From: Paludibacteraceae bacterium
Lineage (GTDB): Bacteria > Bacteroidota > Bacteroidia > Bacteroidales > Paludibacteraceae
Length of the DNA stretch: 45,211 nt
Reading direction: 5' to 3'
Assembly: GCA_024401435.1 (NCBI GenBank)
Contig: JAKSLB010000026.1
Location: 1-45,211, forward strand
The translations under genes and the position numbers were made by a program. Every line of letters begins with the position of its first letter. The first letter of the stretch is position 1. Of the stretch, positions 17,382 through 26,022 are shown piece after piece. A model generated the notes under the pieces. That model was given only the letters and a program-made list of their open reading frames with translations, did not search any database and was not told the origin of the DNA.

Positions 17382-19061
17382 ATGAATACAGATCCTAATT
17401 TAATAGAGGTCTTTTGCGCCAACAATCAGCAAAAGAAATATTATCCCATAGGTACCGACCTATTAGATATCTACAATGACATTAAACCAGATGTGAAATA
17501 CAAAGTCATCGTTGCCAAAGTCAACAATGTCACCAAAGACTTGAAATTCAAACTTTTCAAACCTAAAAAAATTGAATTTATCAGCAATGACCAACCTGCA
17601 GGTATGAGAGCCTACGTGCGTTCTTTATCCTTCATTTTCTGCAACGCTGTCAATAAATTATATCCTAACGTTACCGTTAGAATCGAACATCCAATTGCCA
17701 AAGGATACTATTGTAAACTTTTGAATAACAAACTACCTATTGACCAAACAATGGTAAACAACATCAAGAAAGAGATGCAACGTATCATTGATGCTGATAT
17801 CCAATTCAATATGACTAATGTTACTACAGATGAAGCTATCGATATTTTCACAAAACAAGGAGCTCCAGATACAGCAACATTGCTAAAATCAAAAGGTTTC
17901 TTATATACAAAAATATACGAATTAGACGGACGTTATGAATGGTTCTTAGCTCCATTAGCACCATCTACCGGATACATCAATCTATTCGATTTGAAAGTTT
18001 ACCACGATGGTATTTATATGCAAATTCCTGATAGAGTTAAACCAACCCAATTAGAAACATTCGTTCCTCAAGATAAATTATTCAGCACTTTTAGCGAACA
18101 TACAGAATGGAATGATATTATGGGATTCTCTGGTAACGTTGGCGAAATGAACAATGTCGTTACCAATAAAGAATATGCATCAGGAATGATTAAAATAGCA
18201 GAATCTCTACAAGAGAAAAAGATTATCAACATTGCTGATGAAATCACCAAAAGAGGAAAAATCAAAATGGTACTCATCGCAGGACCTTCTTCTTCTGGTA
18301 AAACAACCTTCAGTAAACGTTTAAGCGTCGAATTGGCTGTCAACGGATATCTCCCTGTGGCATTATCTATGGACGACTATTTTCACCCCCGTACATTAAC
18401 ACCAAGAGACGAAAATGGTGATTTCGATTTTGAGTCTATCTACTCAGTGGACTTAGATTTGTTCAACAAAGATATGAACACTCTACTCGAAGGCGGCGAA
18501 ATCGATCTTCCTCACTATAATTTTGAAAAAGGGGAACGCGAATACTTTGGCAAAAAGCTCAAATTAAGTTCAAAAAGTATTCTTATTATCGAAGGAATCC
18601 ACGCATTAAACCCTATGCTTACATCCAAAGTGCCAGCAGAAAATATGTTCCGTATTTATATCTCAGCACTAACCACAATTTCCTTCGATAATCACAACTG
18701 GATTCCTACACGCGACAATCGTCTACTTCGTAGAATCATCCGTGATTACAACTACAGAGGATATTCTGCAGAAGAGACCATCTCAAGATGGGATAAGGTA
18801 ATGGAAGGTGAAGAGAAATGGATATTCCCTTACCAGGAAAATGCCGATATGGTATTCAACTCTGCTTTAATATTTGAAATTTGTGTATTAAAGAAATTTG
18901 CAGAACCAATTCTTTCGGTTGTCCCTGAAAGTTCACCTGAATATCATGAAGTACACAGACTTCTTAACTTCCTTAAATATTTCTCTATCGTTCCAGAAGT
19001 AGAGATTCCTCTCAACTCTCTGTTACGAGAATTCCTTGGTGGCGGTACATTCAAATATTAA
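17382..19061 (+). CDS. Nucleoside (uridine-like) kinase with TGS/ThrRS-like N-terminus
   Basis: A 559-residue cytoplasmic protein. The first ~60 residues resemble a TGS domain and the following region (to about 210) the second additional domain of threonyl-tRNA synthetase: HPIAKGYYCKL and the DGRYEWFLAPLAPSTGYI segment. A uridine kinase/phosphoribulokinase P-loop domain begins near residue 297 (GPSSSGKTTF), with the LSMDDYFHPR substrate loop and IIEGIHALNP. This fused architecture is widespread in Bacteroidota and Firmicutes as 'nucleoside kinase'; the N-terminal parts may sense or bind nucleotides or RNA. The true substrate is not established by sequence. It is preceded and followed by terminators, so it is a single-gene unit. 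Confidence 0.88.
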   Translation: MNTDPNLIEVFCANNQQKKYYPIGTDLLDIYNDIKPDVKYKVIVAKVNNVTKDLKFKLFKPKKIEFISNDQPAGMRAYVRSLSFIFCNAVNKLYPNVTVRIEHPIAKGYYCKLLNNKLPIDQTMVNNIKKEMQRIIDADIQFNMTNVTTDEAIDIFTKQGAPDTATLLKSKGFLYTKIYELDGRYEWFLAPLAPSTGYINLFDLKVYHDGIYMQIPDRVKPTQLETFVPQDKLFSTFSEHTEWNDIMGFSGNVGEMNNVVTNKEYASGMIKIAESLQEKKIINIADEITKRGKIKMVLIAGPSSSGKTTFSKRLSVELAVNGYLPVALSMDDYFHPRTLTPRDENGDFDFESIYSVDLDLFNKDMNTLLEGGEIDLPHYNFEKGEREYFGKKLKLSSKSILIIEGIHALNPMLTSKVPAENMFRIYISALTTISFDNHNWIPTRDNRLLRRIIRDYNYRGYSAEETISRWDKVMEGEEKWIFPYQENADMVFNSALIFEICVLKKFAEPILSVVPESSPEYHEVHRLLNFLKYFSIVPEVEIPLNSLLREFLGGGTFKY

Positions 19062-19068
19062 TCATCAT

Positions 19069-19097
19069 AGAAATGCGGAGTGCTTCTCCGCATTTCT
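19069..19097. terminator. Bidirectional terminator between nucleoside kinase and dprA
   Basis: A perfect 12-bp stem (AGAAATGCGGAG at 19069-19080, CTCCGCATTTCT at 19086-19097) with loop TGCTT sits between two convergent genes. Its 3' arm touches the dprA stop codon (19097-19099). Confidence 0.85.
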
Positions 19098-20203
19098 TAT
19101 TTTAATCCATAGACACCTCCTGGAGAAGAAACTACAAAATCTTCCATCTCTAATTCAAACAACATGGCAGACAAATCAGCCATCGGCATCTGCAACTTAC
19201 GTGCTAATACATTTAACTGCATTTTTCCTTCCAACTCCAAAGCACTAATTATCAATCGCTCCTTTTCTGTCAAATTCATATAAGCAGACAATTGAACAGA
19301 CTGTTTGGATACAACATTTTCATTCCAATTCATCAATTCTAAAATATCATCTGCTGACTCTATCATTGTCGCCTGATTAGTCTTAATCAAATCATTACAT
19401 CCTATGGAATAAGAATCATTCACTCTACCTGGTATGGCACCGACATCCCGATTATATGAATTAGCAAATTCAGCTGTAAGCAACGCTCCTCCTTTAGCAC
19501 CCGATTCCACCACCAAAATAATATCACACATTCCTGCAATGATGCGATTACGTGATACAAAATTTTTTCGATCCACAACACAATGAGAATGATACTCCGT
19601 CAACAATCCACCATTCATCATCATCTTTTCTGATAAAGACCTATGTTCAGCAGGATAGACCATATTCAATCCATGACCTACCACCCCTACCGTTTGCATT
19701 CCCAAATCCACCGCCTTTCGATGAGCACATCCGTCAACTCCATGAGCCAAACCACTTACAATCAACAAATCAGGATACTTTGAATGTAAATCTTCAACAA
19801 TACTTTCTACATTACATTTCCCATACGAGGTCATCCGACGTGTTCCCACTATACCAATCACACGAGTCACATTCAAATTCATATTTCCTTTTTGATACAA
19901 TACAATCGGATGATCATCACAATCTTTTAATCGTGTGGGATATTCAGAATCCTCATAATACAATACACGTCCACCAACCTTTTTTGTAAAAAGAAGTTCT
20001 CGTTCCGATTGCTCAATCAATCCTTCGTTTTTGATTTGTGAAGCAATCAACTTCCCTACATTAGGAATCGACTCCAATTCTTTTCTAGAAGCATCAAACA
20101 CAGCTTTAGCACCTCCAAACGTAGAGATTAACTTTCTTGCAATAGCAGGTCCTACTCCTTTGACCATAGTTAATGCAATGGGATATTTCAAATCCGAATT
20201 CAT
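19097..20203 (-). CDS. dprA: DNA-processing protein DprA
   Basis: This 368-residue protein binds incoming single-stranded DNA and loads RecA. The N-terminal helix-hairpin-helix/SAM-like part includes VKGVGPAIARKL and SIPNVGKLIASQI. The Rossmann-fold core (about 100-290) has IGIVGTRRMTSYG, the DprA signature SGLAHGVDGCAHRKA, SRNRIIAG and GALLTAEFA. A C-terminal winged-helix (DML1-like) domain follows (about 310-368: LTEKERLIISALELEG and DLSAMLFELEMEDFV). Length and domains are standard. Besides transformation, dprA is kept in many non-competent Bacteroidota. It is convergent with the kinase gene and divergent from rbfA. Confidence 0.95.
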   Translation of the reverse strand: MNSDLKYPIALTMVKGVGPAIARKLISTFGGAKAVFDASRKELESIPNVGKLIASQIKNEGLIEQSERELLFTKKVGGRVLYYEDSEYPTRLKDCDDHPIVLYQKGNMNLNVTRVIGIVGTRRMTSYGKCNVESIVEDLHSKYPDLLIVSGLAHGVDGCAHRKAVDLGMQTVGVVGHGLNMVYPAEHRSLSEKMMMNGGLLTEYHSHCVVDRKNFVSRNRIIAGMCDIILVVESGAKGGALLTAEFANSYNRDVGAIPGRVNDSYSIGCNDLIKTNQATMIESADDILELMNWNENVVSKQSVQLSAYMNLTEKERLIISALELEGKMQLNVLARKLQMPMADLSAMLFELEMEDFVVSSPGGVYGLK

Positions 20204-20304
20204 AACATTATAAAATTAAGGGGATTAGATAGATCTTCCCGCAACAAATAGAAATAAAAACAGTTAAATTTCACGTAATAATTCAAAGCATTTCATCTAG
20301 TAAA

Positions 20305-20335
20305 TTGTAGATTCTACTTTTAAGTATTACCTTTG
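20305..20335 (+). promoter_or_regulatory. Promoter of rbfA and the LolC/E-like gene
   Basis: A -33 TTG (20305-20307), a 20-base spacer and a -7 TACCTTTG (20328-20335) form a good Bacteroidota promoter. Start would be near 20341, with a leader of about 26 bases. Confidence 0.65.
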
Positions 20336-20346
20336 CAAAGGTAATA
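20325..20346. repeat. 22-bp perfect palindrome over the rbfA -7 box
   Basis: TATTACCTTTG is followed directly by its exact reverse complement, with no spacer. The left arm contains the -7 box. A second small palindrome, GTAGATTCTAC, lies at 20307-20317 just after the -33 box. Together they suggest a protein-binding site, or a cruciform or leader hairpin. Confidence 0.75.
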
Positions 20347-20366
20347 TTTATACAAATAAAAACGAT

Positions 20367-20729
20367 ATGGAATCAACAAGAAAAAACAAAATAGATCGTT
20401 TAGTTCAAAAAGAGTTAAGCGACATTTTCCAAAAATTCACTAAATCACAAGGCGGCATACTTATTTCTGTCACCTCAGTAACTGTATCTCCAGACCTTAG
20501 TGTCGCACGAGTACACCTTAGCATCTTCCCAAATGAGAAACAAGCTGAAATGATGGAAATGATCCAAAAAAGTGCCAAATCTATTCGATACGATCTTTCT
20601 CAAAGAACACGCTATCAATTAAGACAAACACCCGAATTAACTTTCTTTATTGATGACTCATTAGATTATCTGGAGAATATCGATCGCCTTCTTGGAATCA
20701 ACCAAAAGCCAGAAGATACTAAAAAATAA
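20367..20729 (+). CDS. rbfA: Ribosome-binding factor A
   Basis: This 120-residue RbfA helps mature the 30S subunit by acting on 16S rRNA helix 1. It has the KH-like alpha-beta fold with the family's typical patterns: R..RIDRLVQKELSDIF near the start, ISVTSVTVSPDLSVARVHLSIF in the middle (the conserved V-S-x-D-L sequence), and RTRYQLRQTPELTFFIDDSLDY near the end. The last ~12 residues are a charged tail. It is 12 bases ahead of the permease gene and shares its promoter. Confidence 0.95.
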   Translation: MESTRKNKIDRLVQKELSDIFQKFTKSQGGILISVTSVTVSPDLSVARVHLSIFPNEKQAEMMEMIQKSAKSIRYDLSQRTRYQLRQTPELTFFIDDSLDYLENIDRLLGINQKPEDTKK

Positions 20730-20741
20730 ACATACCGTTAA

Positions 20742-21965
20742 ATGCGACTACAATTCTTCATAGCACTTCGTTATCTTTTTTCCAAAAAAAGTTATAACAT
20801 CATCAATATCATTTCAATGATTTGTGCTGGTGGAATTTGTGTAGCCACACTCGCATTGGTCTGTACACTCTCCGTGTACAATGGATTTCAACAACTGATT
20901 TCTGGCGTAATCACATCCTTCGACCCTGATTTGAAAATCACCTTAAAAGAAGGTAAAACATTCGATCCTACAGAGGTCAATCAATCTCTAAACCAAATCT
21001 CTTACATCAAGGTTTCCTGCGAAGTCCTTGAAGAAATCGCCCTCATTAAAAACAAAGAGAAACAAACATTTACCACCATAAAAGGAGTTTCTCAAAGTTA
21101 CACTAACCTAATTCAAACAGACTCCATCATCGATGTAGGTAAATTTATTTTAGAAGACGAAGATGGAGCATACACCATCATCGGTGCAGCATTAGCAAAT
21201 CAGATTGATGCAAACCTCGGTTTTATGACACCAGTATCCTTCTATGCTCCTAAATATGCAACCAAGGTAAACATTGCCAATCCCGAAAACTCATTCAATT
21301 ACCAACATATATTTGTTGGAGGCATATACGCTACCCACCAATTCGAAATCGACAGCAAATACGCCTTCCTCCCTATTCAATATGCGAGAGAACTATTCCA
21401 GTACGGGAATGTCGTTTCTGCAATTGAACTCAACATTAACAACAACACATCTATCGAAAAAGCGCAAACAGATATTTCAAAAATATTAGGCTCTAATTAC
21501 GAAGTTCAAAACAAAGAGCAACAACATGAAGATTTTTACCACATGATGAAAATTGAAAAATGGATTACATTCCTCATTCTTTTCTTCATACTAATCATCG
21601 CAGTCATCAATATCATCGGTTCCCTTTCTATGCTAATATTAGAAAAGAAAAACGACATTAACACCTTGAAAAATTTAGGAGCCACACACTCTTTCATACA
21701 ACAAGTATTCTTAATCGAAGGCTGGCTGACGAGTGCTATTGGTGCTATTATCGGACTCATACTAGGTATTATTCTTTGTCTGATTCAAGAATATTTCGGT
21801 ATTCTCAAATTAGGAAACGGATACGATGACGGAACCTTCATCGTAAATGCATATCCCGTTTGTGTACAAGTAAGTGATATATTCCTCATATTAGGTTCTG
21901 TGCTTCTCGTGGGTCTTTTCATCGCATGGATTCCAACCCGCTACATTCAAAAAGGGAAGGAATAA
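20742..21965 (+). CDS. LolC/LolE-type ABC transporter permease (FtsX/MacB fold)
   Basis: The protein has 407 residues with the LolC/E topology: a first transmembrane helix (about 22-45), a large periplasmic domain (about 46-265) and three C-terminal helices (about 275-300, 320-350, 370-395). The N-terminal FIALRYLFSKKSYNIINIISMIC and the FtsX segment with GSLSMLILEKKNDINTLKNLGA are typical. It should release lipoproteins from the inner membrane to the Lol pathway with the ATPase LolD, which is encoded separately at 25351-26013. Bacteroidota usually have one or two such subunits and C versus E cannot be assigned. Its stop is 3 bases from the convergent dnaG stop. Confidence 0.88.
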   Translation: MRLQFFIALRYLFSKKSYNIINIISMICAGGICVATLALVCTLSVYNGFQQLISGVITSFDPDLKITLKEGKTFDPTEVNQSLNQISYIKVSCEVLEEIALIKNKEKQTFTTIKGVSQSYTNLIQTDSIIDVGKFILEDEDGAYTIIGAALANQIDANLGFMTPVSFYAPKYATKVNIANPENSFNYQHIFVGGIYATHQFEIDSKYAFLPIQYARELFQYGNVVSAIELNINNNTSIEKAQTDISKILGSNYEVQNKEQQHEDFYHMMKIEKWITFLILFFILIIAVINIIGSLSMLILEKKNDINTLKNLGATHSFIQQVFLIEGWLTSAIGAIIGLILGIILCLIQEYFGILKLGNGYDDGTFIVNAYPVCVQVSDIFLILGSVLLVGLFIAWIPTRYIQKGKE

Positions 21966-21968
21966 GTT

Positions 21969-23954
21969 TTACGGATGAATATGACGTTCTCCCAACATCT
22001 TGTCAATATTCTTCTTTATCTCCATCAAATCTCGTATTTCTGTCATAATAGCAACCACTTCCTCTTTGCTGTTTTTTAATTCTTCCCTTTTCATCATAAT
22101 TCTTTCGTTCAACCAATTACTCTTATAATTCAAAAGAGAATAACTTAAATCACGAAATAAGGTATCTGCTGCATCAATAGAAATCTGCTTCACCTTAATT
22201 CGACAATCTTTCTCATTCTTGTCAAAAATTTTACTCAACGGATATGGATCACTCATCGCATCTGCCGCTTCTCGAGCATAATCAGGATTAGAACTTCTTA
22301 CAAAAAAATGCTCGGAAGACATCTTATCTAAATTATATCGTTCATAATAATCCAACATCATCTGTTGATATAAAGGATTTTTAAATGACAATCCATCCAT
22401 CTCCAAATCTTCCTTAATATACTCGACAACGGAAATCTTTTGTTCTTCCTCACTCGCAGCCACAAGATGTGAACCAAAACGAACAATGAAACGAATCAAC
22501 TCCTTCTCTAATATATCATTCAGCGAACTATTTTGAGTCGGAACAGACAAATCAGTCGGAGGAACATCCACTGATTGTGCTTGAGAAATAACATTCGCAC
22601 GCGAAGGACCAGCAGCCTCCTCTATCTTCTTTTTATTGATAGCATTAATTCTTGAACACAAAACTTTCTCTTCCGTATTCAATAACCTACATGCCATACT
22701 AGTATAAACCGACCTTTTCACCTCATCAGGAATCACCTCTATCGTAGCTGCCACATCCTCAATCAGTTGAGACATCTTCATCGGATCCTTTTGTGCCTCT
22801 TTCATGTAGTGATTAATCTTAAACACCACATAATCTTGTTCATTCTCTTCCAAATACCTTGCCACTTCCGAAGAATCGTGATTTTGAGCAAAAGAATCTG
22901 GATCTTCTGGTTCCGGTAAAACAACCACCTTCACATTCAATCCTTCCTCCAAAAGCATCTTTCCATTTTTTAATGCTGCATGCATACCTGCACCATCACC
23001 ATCATATAAAAGTGTGACATTCTTATCATCAGATCGTTCGGCATCAGCTGATGGTAGGACACGACGTAACTGTTGAATCTGCTGTGTCGTCAAGGCTGTA
23101 CCGCAAGGAGCGACAATATTCTCAATACCCGCTTGTACCATTGATATAACATCAGCATACCCCTCAACGATATAACACTTCTTCTTTTTGGTGATAGCAC
23201 CTTTTGCAAAATACAAACCATATAGCACATAACTCTTATGGTAAATATCCGATTCTGGTGAATTTTGGTATTTAGCCACCTCATCTTTTTTTATCGCACG
23301 ACCACCAAATGCGACCACACGACCAGAGATGGAATGTATAGGAAATATAGCGCGACCATGAAAACGATCCACTACATAATTATTCTCTTTAACGATTGTC
23401 AGACCCGTTTTATCAAGATAGTCTAACTTATACCCTGCCTTTTGTGCTGCTACAGTATACTCATCTTTCTTATCAAGAGCATACCCTAATTGAAATTTCT
23501 TAATAATATCTTCTCGGAATCCTCTATGCATAAAATAGGACATACCGACAGATTGTCCTTCTGGAGTTTGAAGATTGTCTGTAAAATGTTGTTGTGCCCA
23601 TTCCGTCAAAGACATCAAACTCTCCTTTTCATTCTGTTGCTGAAGTTCCTCTTGAGATAATTCCTTTTCTTTAACTTCTATATGAAATTTCTTTGCTAAA
23701 AAAAGTAACGCTTCATAATAAGATAGATTTTCAACCCCCATTATGAAATTAACAGCGTTTCCTCCTTTCCCACAACCAAAACATTTATAGATATTCTTCG
23801 CTGGAGAAACACTAAACGAAGGAGTCTTCTCATCGTGAAACGGACAATTTCCCCAATAATTAGCCCCCTTTCTTTTCAACGACACATAGTCAGAAACTAC
23901 ACTTACAATATCTGCAGCCTCAAAAATTCTATCTACCGTAGCGGAATCAATCAT
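21969..23954 (-). CDS. dnaG: DNA primase DnaG
   Basis: This 661-residue primase makes RNA primers for replication. The N-terminal CHC2 zinc finger uses Cys37, His40, Cys58 and Cys61 (NCPFHDEKTPSFSVSP and YKCFGCGKGG). The catalytic core and TOPRIM domain follow, with YIVEGYADVISM and LLYDGDGAG. The C-terminal third (about 440-661) is the variable helicase-interacting region, ending in a helical hairpin with MKREELKNSKEEVVAIM. The start is supported by AGAAGGAG shortly before the ATG. Unusually for many bacteria, it is not followed by rpoD. It is convergent with the LolC/E-like gene with no room for a terminator. Confidence 0.96.
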   Translation of the reverse strand: MIDSATVDRIFEAADIVSVVSDYVSLKRKGANYWGNCPFHDEKTPSFSVSPAKNIYKCFGCGKGGNAVNFIMGVENLSYYEALLFLAKKFHIEVKEKELSQEELQQQNEKESLMSLTEWAQQHFTDNLQTPEGQSVGMSYFMHRGFREDIIKKFQLGYALDKKDEYTVAAQKAGYKLDYLDKTGLTIVKENNYVVDRFHGRAIFPIHSISGRVVAFGGRAIKKDEVAKYQNSPESDIYHKSYVLYGLYFAKGAITKKKKCYIVEGYADVISMVQAGIENIVAPCGTALTTQQIQQLRRVLPSADAERSDDKNVTLLYDGDGAGMHAALKNGKMLLEEGLNVKVVVLPEPEDPDSFAQNHDSSEVARYLEENEQDYVVFKINHYMKEAQKDPMKMSQLIEDVAATIEVIPDEVKRSVYTSMACRLLNTEEKVLCSRINAINKKKIEEAAGPSRANVISQAQSVDVPPTDLSVPTQNSSLNDILEKELIRFIVRFGSHLVAASEEEQKISVVEYIKEDLEMDGLSFKNPLYQQMMLDYYERYNLDKMSSEHFFVRSSNPDYAREAADAMSDPYPLSKIFDKNEKDCRIKVKQISIDAADTLFRDLSYSLLNYKSNWLNERIMMKREELKNSKEEVVAIMTEIRDLMEIKKNIDKMLGERHIHP

Positions 23955-23980
23955 AATTGCTTCTCCTTCTTTTTATGACA

Positions 23981-24016
23981 AGAAAAAGCACGGATTTATT
24001 AACCCGTGCTTTTCTT
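23981..24016 (-). terminator. Rho-independent terminator after the comF-lipoprotein unit
   Basis: AGAAAAAGCACGG (23981-23993) pairs with CCGTGCTTTTCTT (24004-24016) around a 10-base loop. On the minus strand the stem is followed by a T-rich run (CTTTTTCTT). It lies just upstream of dnaG. Confidence 0.85.
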
Positions 24017-24029
24017 TATTGATACAAAC

Positions 24030-24488
24030 TTATTTAGATGCAATAAATGTAGCTAAACTAGCTAAAACATTAGATACGTTGTCAGCAGTAAATCCTTCAT
24101 TCAATACATTCTTTACTACTGATACCTTTTGTTGATATTCATCTGACTTTGCTAAAGCAGCATCTGTGATACCATATTTTTCCATTGCTACGCCAGCCAA
24201 GAAATTTGTTGTCCATTCAACATTTGTTCTATTGTTATAGTACTCTTGACCATAAAGAACAACACTTGCAGTTGCAGCTGTGATATCAGCAGCTGTAGAT
24301 TCTTTACTTAGTGCCTTTTCACAATTTTGATAAAAACTTTGTCCGTTAGCGATTACATCTTTCTCTACATAAGTTTTTTCTGTAGAAGTTGAATCACCAT
24401 CTTCATCGTCATCACCACATGAAGTTACTCCGAAAGATAATCCAAAAACCAAAGCCATTAGTAATGACCAAAATTTCAAATTCTTCAT
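24030..24488 (-). CDS. Surface-type lipoprotein of unknown function
   Basis: A 152-residue lipoprotein: signal peptide, lipobox VTSC (Cys24), then GDDDEDGD, the acidic export signal expected for a lipoprotein displayed on the cell surface in Bacteroidota. The mature part (about 45-152) is helical and Ala-rich, with a Tyr-rich centre (VLYGQEYYNNRTNVEW) and no motif I recognise. It lies 25 bases after comF and is closed by a strong terminator, so it is probably the second gene of a comF transcript; a link in function is not evident. Confidence 0.8.
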   Translation of the reverse strand: MKNLKFWSLLMALVFGLSFGVTSCGDDDEDGDSTSTEKTYVEKDVIANGQSFYQNCEKALSKESTAADITAATASVVLYGQEYYNNRTNVEWTTNFLAGVAMEKYGITDAALAKSDEYQQKVSVVKNVLNEGFTADNVSNVLASLATFIASK

Positions 24489-24513
24489 TTTCTATTAATT
24501 TTAATTAAACAAT

Positions 24514-25266
24514 CTAATTTACAGCTGCCAACGTGGCAACACTAATCTTTATATTTTTTATATCCTTTAACGGCAAGATACAAGCTTCTAACGTGGAACC
24601 GGTTGTCAATACATCATCTACAATTAATAAATGTCGATTCTCAACATTTCGTTTATTGGTCAACTGAAAAATTCCTTTCACATTTTCCCATCTTTCATAA
24701 GCGTTCTTTTTCGTTTGAGTGGAATTTTCAATAGTACGTTCAATAATATCTGACCAAACTGGACGATTCATTGCTTCTGCCATACCTTTAGCTATCCATT
24801 CACTTTGATTATATCCTCTTAACTTTAACTTATGAGGATGAAGCGGAACAGGAACCAATGCATCAACGTCATTAAAAACAACACCATTCAGTCGAGAGCC
24901 AAACATTTTTCCCAATCTCCGACCCAGTTCTTTGTTACCTTGGTATTTTATTTCGTGCAATATTTTTTGTGACATTGTTTCCTTTTCATAATATAAAAAG
25001 GAAGCCGCCGATTCAACTTTTGCACGTCCATAGAATCGCTTTTCTATGAAATTATCCGATTTATACGATTCTGTAATAATAGGAAGTTCCATTAAACAAG
25101 AAAGGCATAAGTCTGTTTCTTTTCTAATCAAAGTTTCACCACAACCAATGCAAAAACGAGGATAAAACAAATCAAGAAGGTCTAAACACCTTTCTTTTAT
25201 CTGTTTGTCAAATTCACGATAGATATTCGACATTCTCATTTTGCAAGCGGTCATTTCTTCATACAT
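24514..25266 (-). CDS. comF: ComF family phosphoribosyltransferase-like protein
   Basis: The protein has a four-Cys zinc finger (CIGC and CLSC) near the N-terminus and a type I phosphoribosyltransferase fold with the PRPP-binding motif LLIVDDVLTTGSTLEAC near the end; VPVPLHPHKLKLRGYNQSEWIA in the middle is the ComF hallmark. ComF is needed for late steps of DNA uptake in competent bacteria; its enzymatic activity is unclear. The frame is open from a GTG at 25290, but that codon lies within the -7 box at 25290-25297, so translation must start downstream: I chose the ATG at 25266, and the ATG at 25233 (MSNIYREF) is equally possible. Confidence 0.88.
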   Translation of the reverse strand: MYEEMTACKMRMSNIYREFDKQIKERCLDLLDLFYPRFCIGCGETLIRKETDLCLSCLMELPIITESYKSDNFIEKRFYGRAKVESAASFLYYEKETMSQKILHEIKYQGNKELGRRLGKMFGSRLNGVVFNDVDALVPVPLHPHKLKLRGYNQSEWIAKGMAEAMNRPVWSDIIERTIENSTQTKKNAYERWENVKGIFQLTNKRNVENRHLLIVDDVLTTGSTLEACILPLKDIKNIKISVATLAAVN

Positions 25267-25289
25267 CAGATTACTTTGTTTAGTCCACA

Positions 25290-25320
25290 CAAAAATAATT
25301 TATATTACTGAATAATCAAA
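25290..25320 (-). promoter_or_regulatory. Promoter of comF
   Basis: On the minus strand: -33 TTTG (25317-25320), a 19-base spacer and -7 TATTTTTG (25290-25297). Both boxes and the spacing match the consensus exactly. It fixes the comF start downstream of 25290. Confidence 0.72.
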
Positions 25321-25350
25321 CAAAAAAGACAGAAAACCATTTTTTGTCTA

Positions 25351-26013
25351 CTAAATGATTACGCCATCCTGCATTCGTAAGATTCTATCAGAAACAGATG
25401 CCATCTCCATATCATGAGTAACGACAACCAAAGTTTGATTCAACTCATTTTTCAATTTGAGTAACAACTTGTTCAACTCCATTTTGTTTTTTGAATCCAA
25501 ACTTCCAGAAGGTTCATCTGCCAACAAGACGTCAGGATGGTTCACTAAAGCACGAGCTACAGCAATTCGTTGTCTCTCACCTCCAGACAACTCATTCGGC
25601 TTATGAGTAGCCCGCTGAGTCATACCTAAAAACTCCAGCAATTCCATCGCCTTTGTTTGTGCCTCTTCTTTCGATTTTTTCGCAATCAATGCAGGTATCA
25701 TCACATTTTCCAGAGCCGTAAACTCAGGCAATAGCTGATGAAATTGGAACACGAATCCAATGTGTAAATTTCTGAAAGCAGAAAGACTTTTCTCATTCAT
25801 CTCAAAAACAGAAGAACCATTAATTTTCACACTTCCAGCATCTGGCTTGTCCAATGTCCCAAGAATTTGCAGTAATGTAGTTTTACCCGCACCACTTTGT
25901 CCTACTATAGATACGAACTCTCCTTGTTGTATTTCCAAAGAGACCTCTTTTAATACCTGCAACGGACCAAAACTTTTAGATATTCCTTCAGCTTTTATCA
26001 TTGTATTATCCAT
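25351..26013 (-). CDS. lolD: Lipoprotein-releasing ABC transporter ATPase LolD
   Basis: The ATP-binding subunit (about 220 residues) powers extraction of outer-membrane lipoproteins from the inner membrane. Walker [11 protein letters not shown]-loop [21 protein letters not shown], signature [15 protein letters not shown], Walker [13 protein letters not shown] and the switch His in VVVTHD are all present. It fits the LolD/MacB/FtsE class, best LolD by the lipoprotein-rich setting and the presence of a LolC/E-type permease 4 kb away. The longest frame begins at a TTG (26019), but an ATG two codons later (26013) is the more likely start. It is the last gene of folP-cdaA-lolD, 3-9 bases after cdaA. 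Confidence 0.9.
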   Translation of the reverse strand: MDNTMIKAEGISKSFGPLQVLKEVSLEIQQGEFVSIVGQSGAGKTTLLQILGTLDKPDAGSVKINGSSVFEMNEKSLSAFRNLHIGFVFQFHQLLPEFTALENVMIPALIAKKSKEEAQTKAMELLEFLGMTQRATHKPNELSGGERQRIAVARALVNHPDVLLADEPSGSLDSKNKMELNKLLLKLKNELNQTLVVVTHDMEMASVSDRILRMQDGVII

Positions 26014-26022
26014 ATTCAACCA

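Noticed and set aside
19097-25266. Natural-competence locus built from dprA and comF
   Set aside because: The genes are in different units among housekeeping genes, and comEA, comEC and pilus genes are absent; both are often kept in non-competent species.
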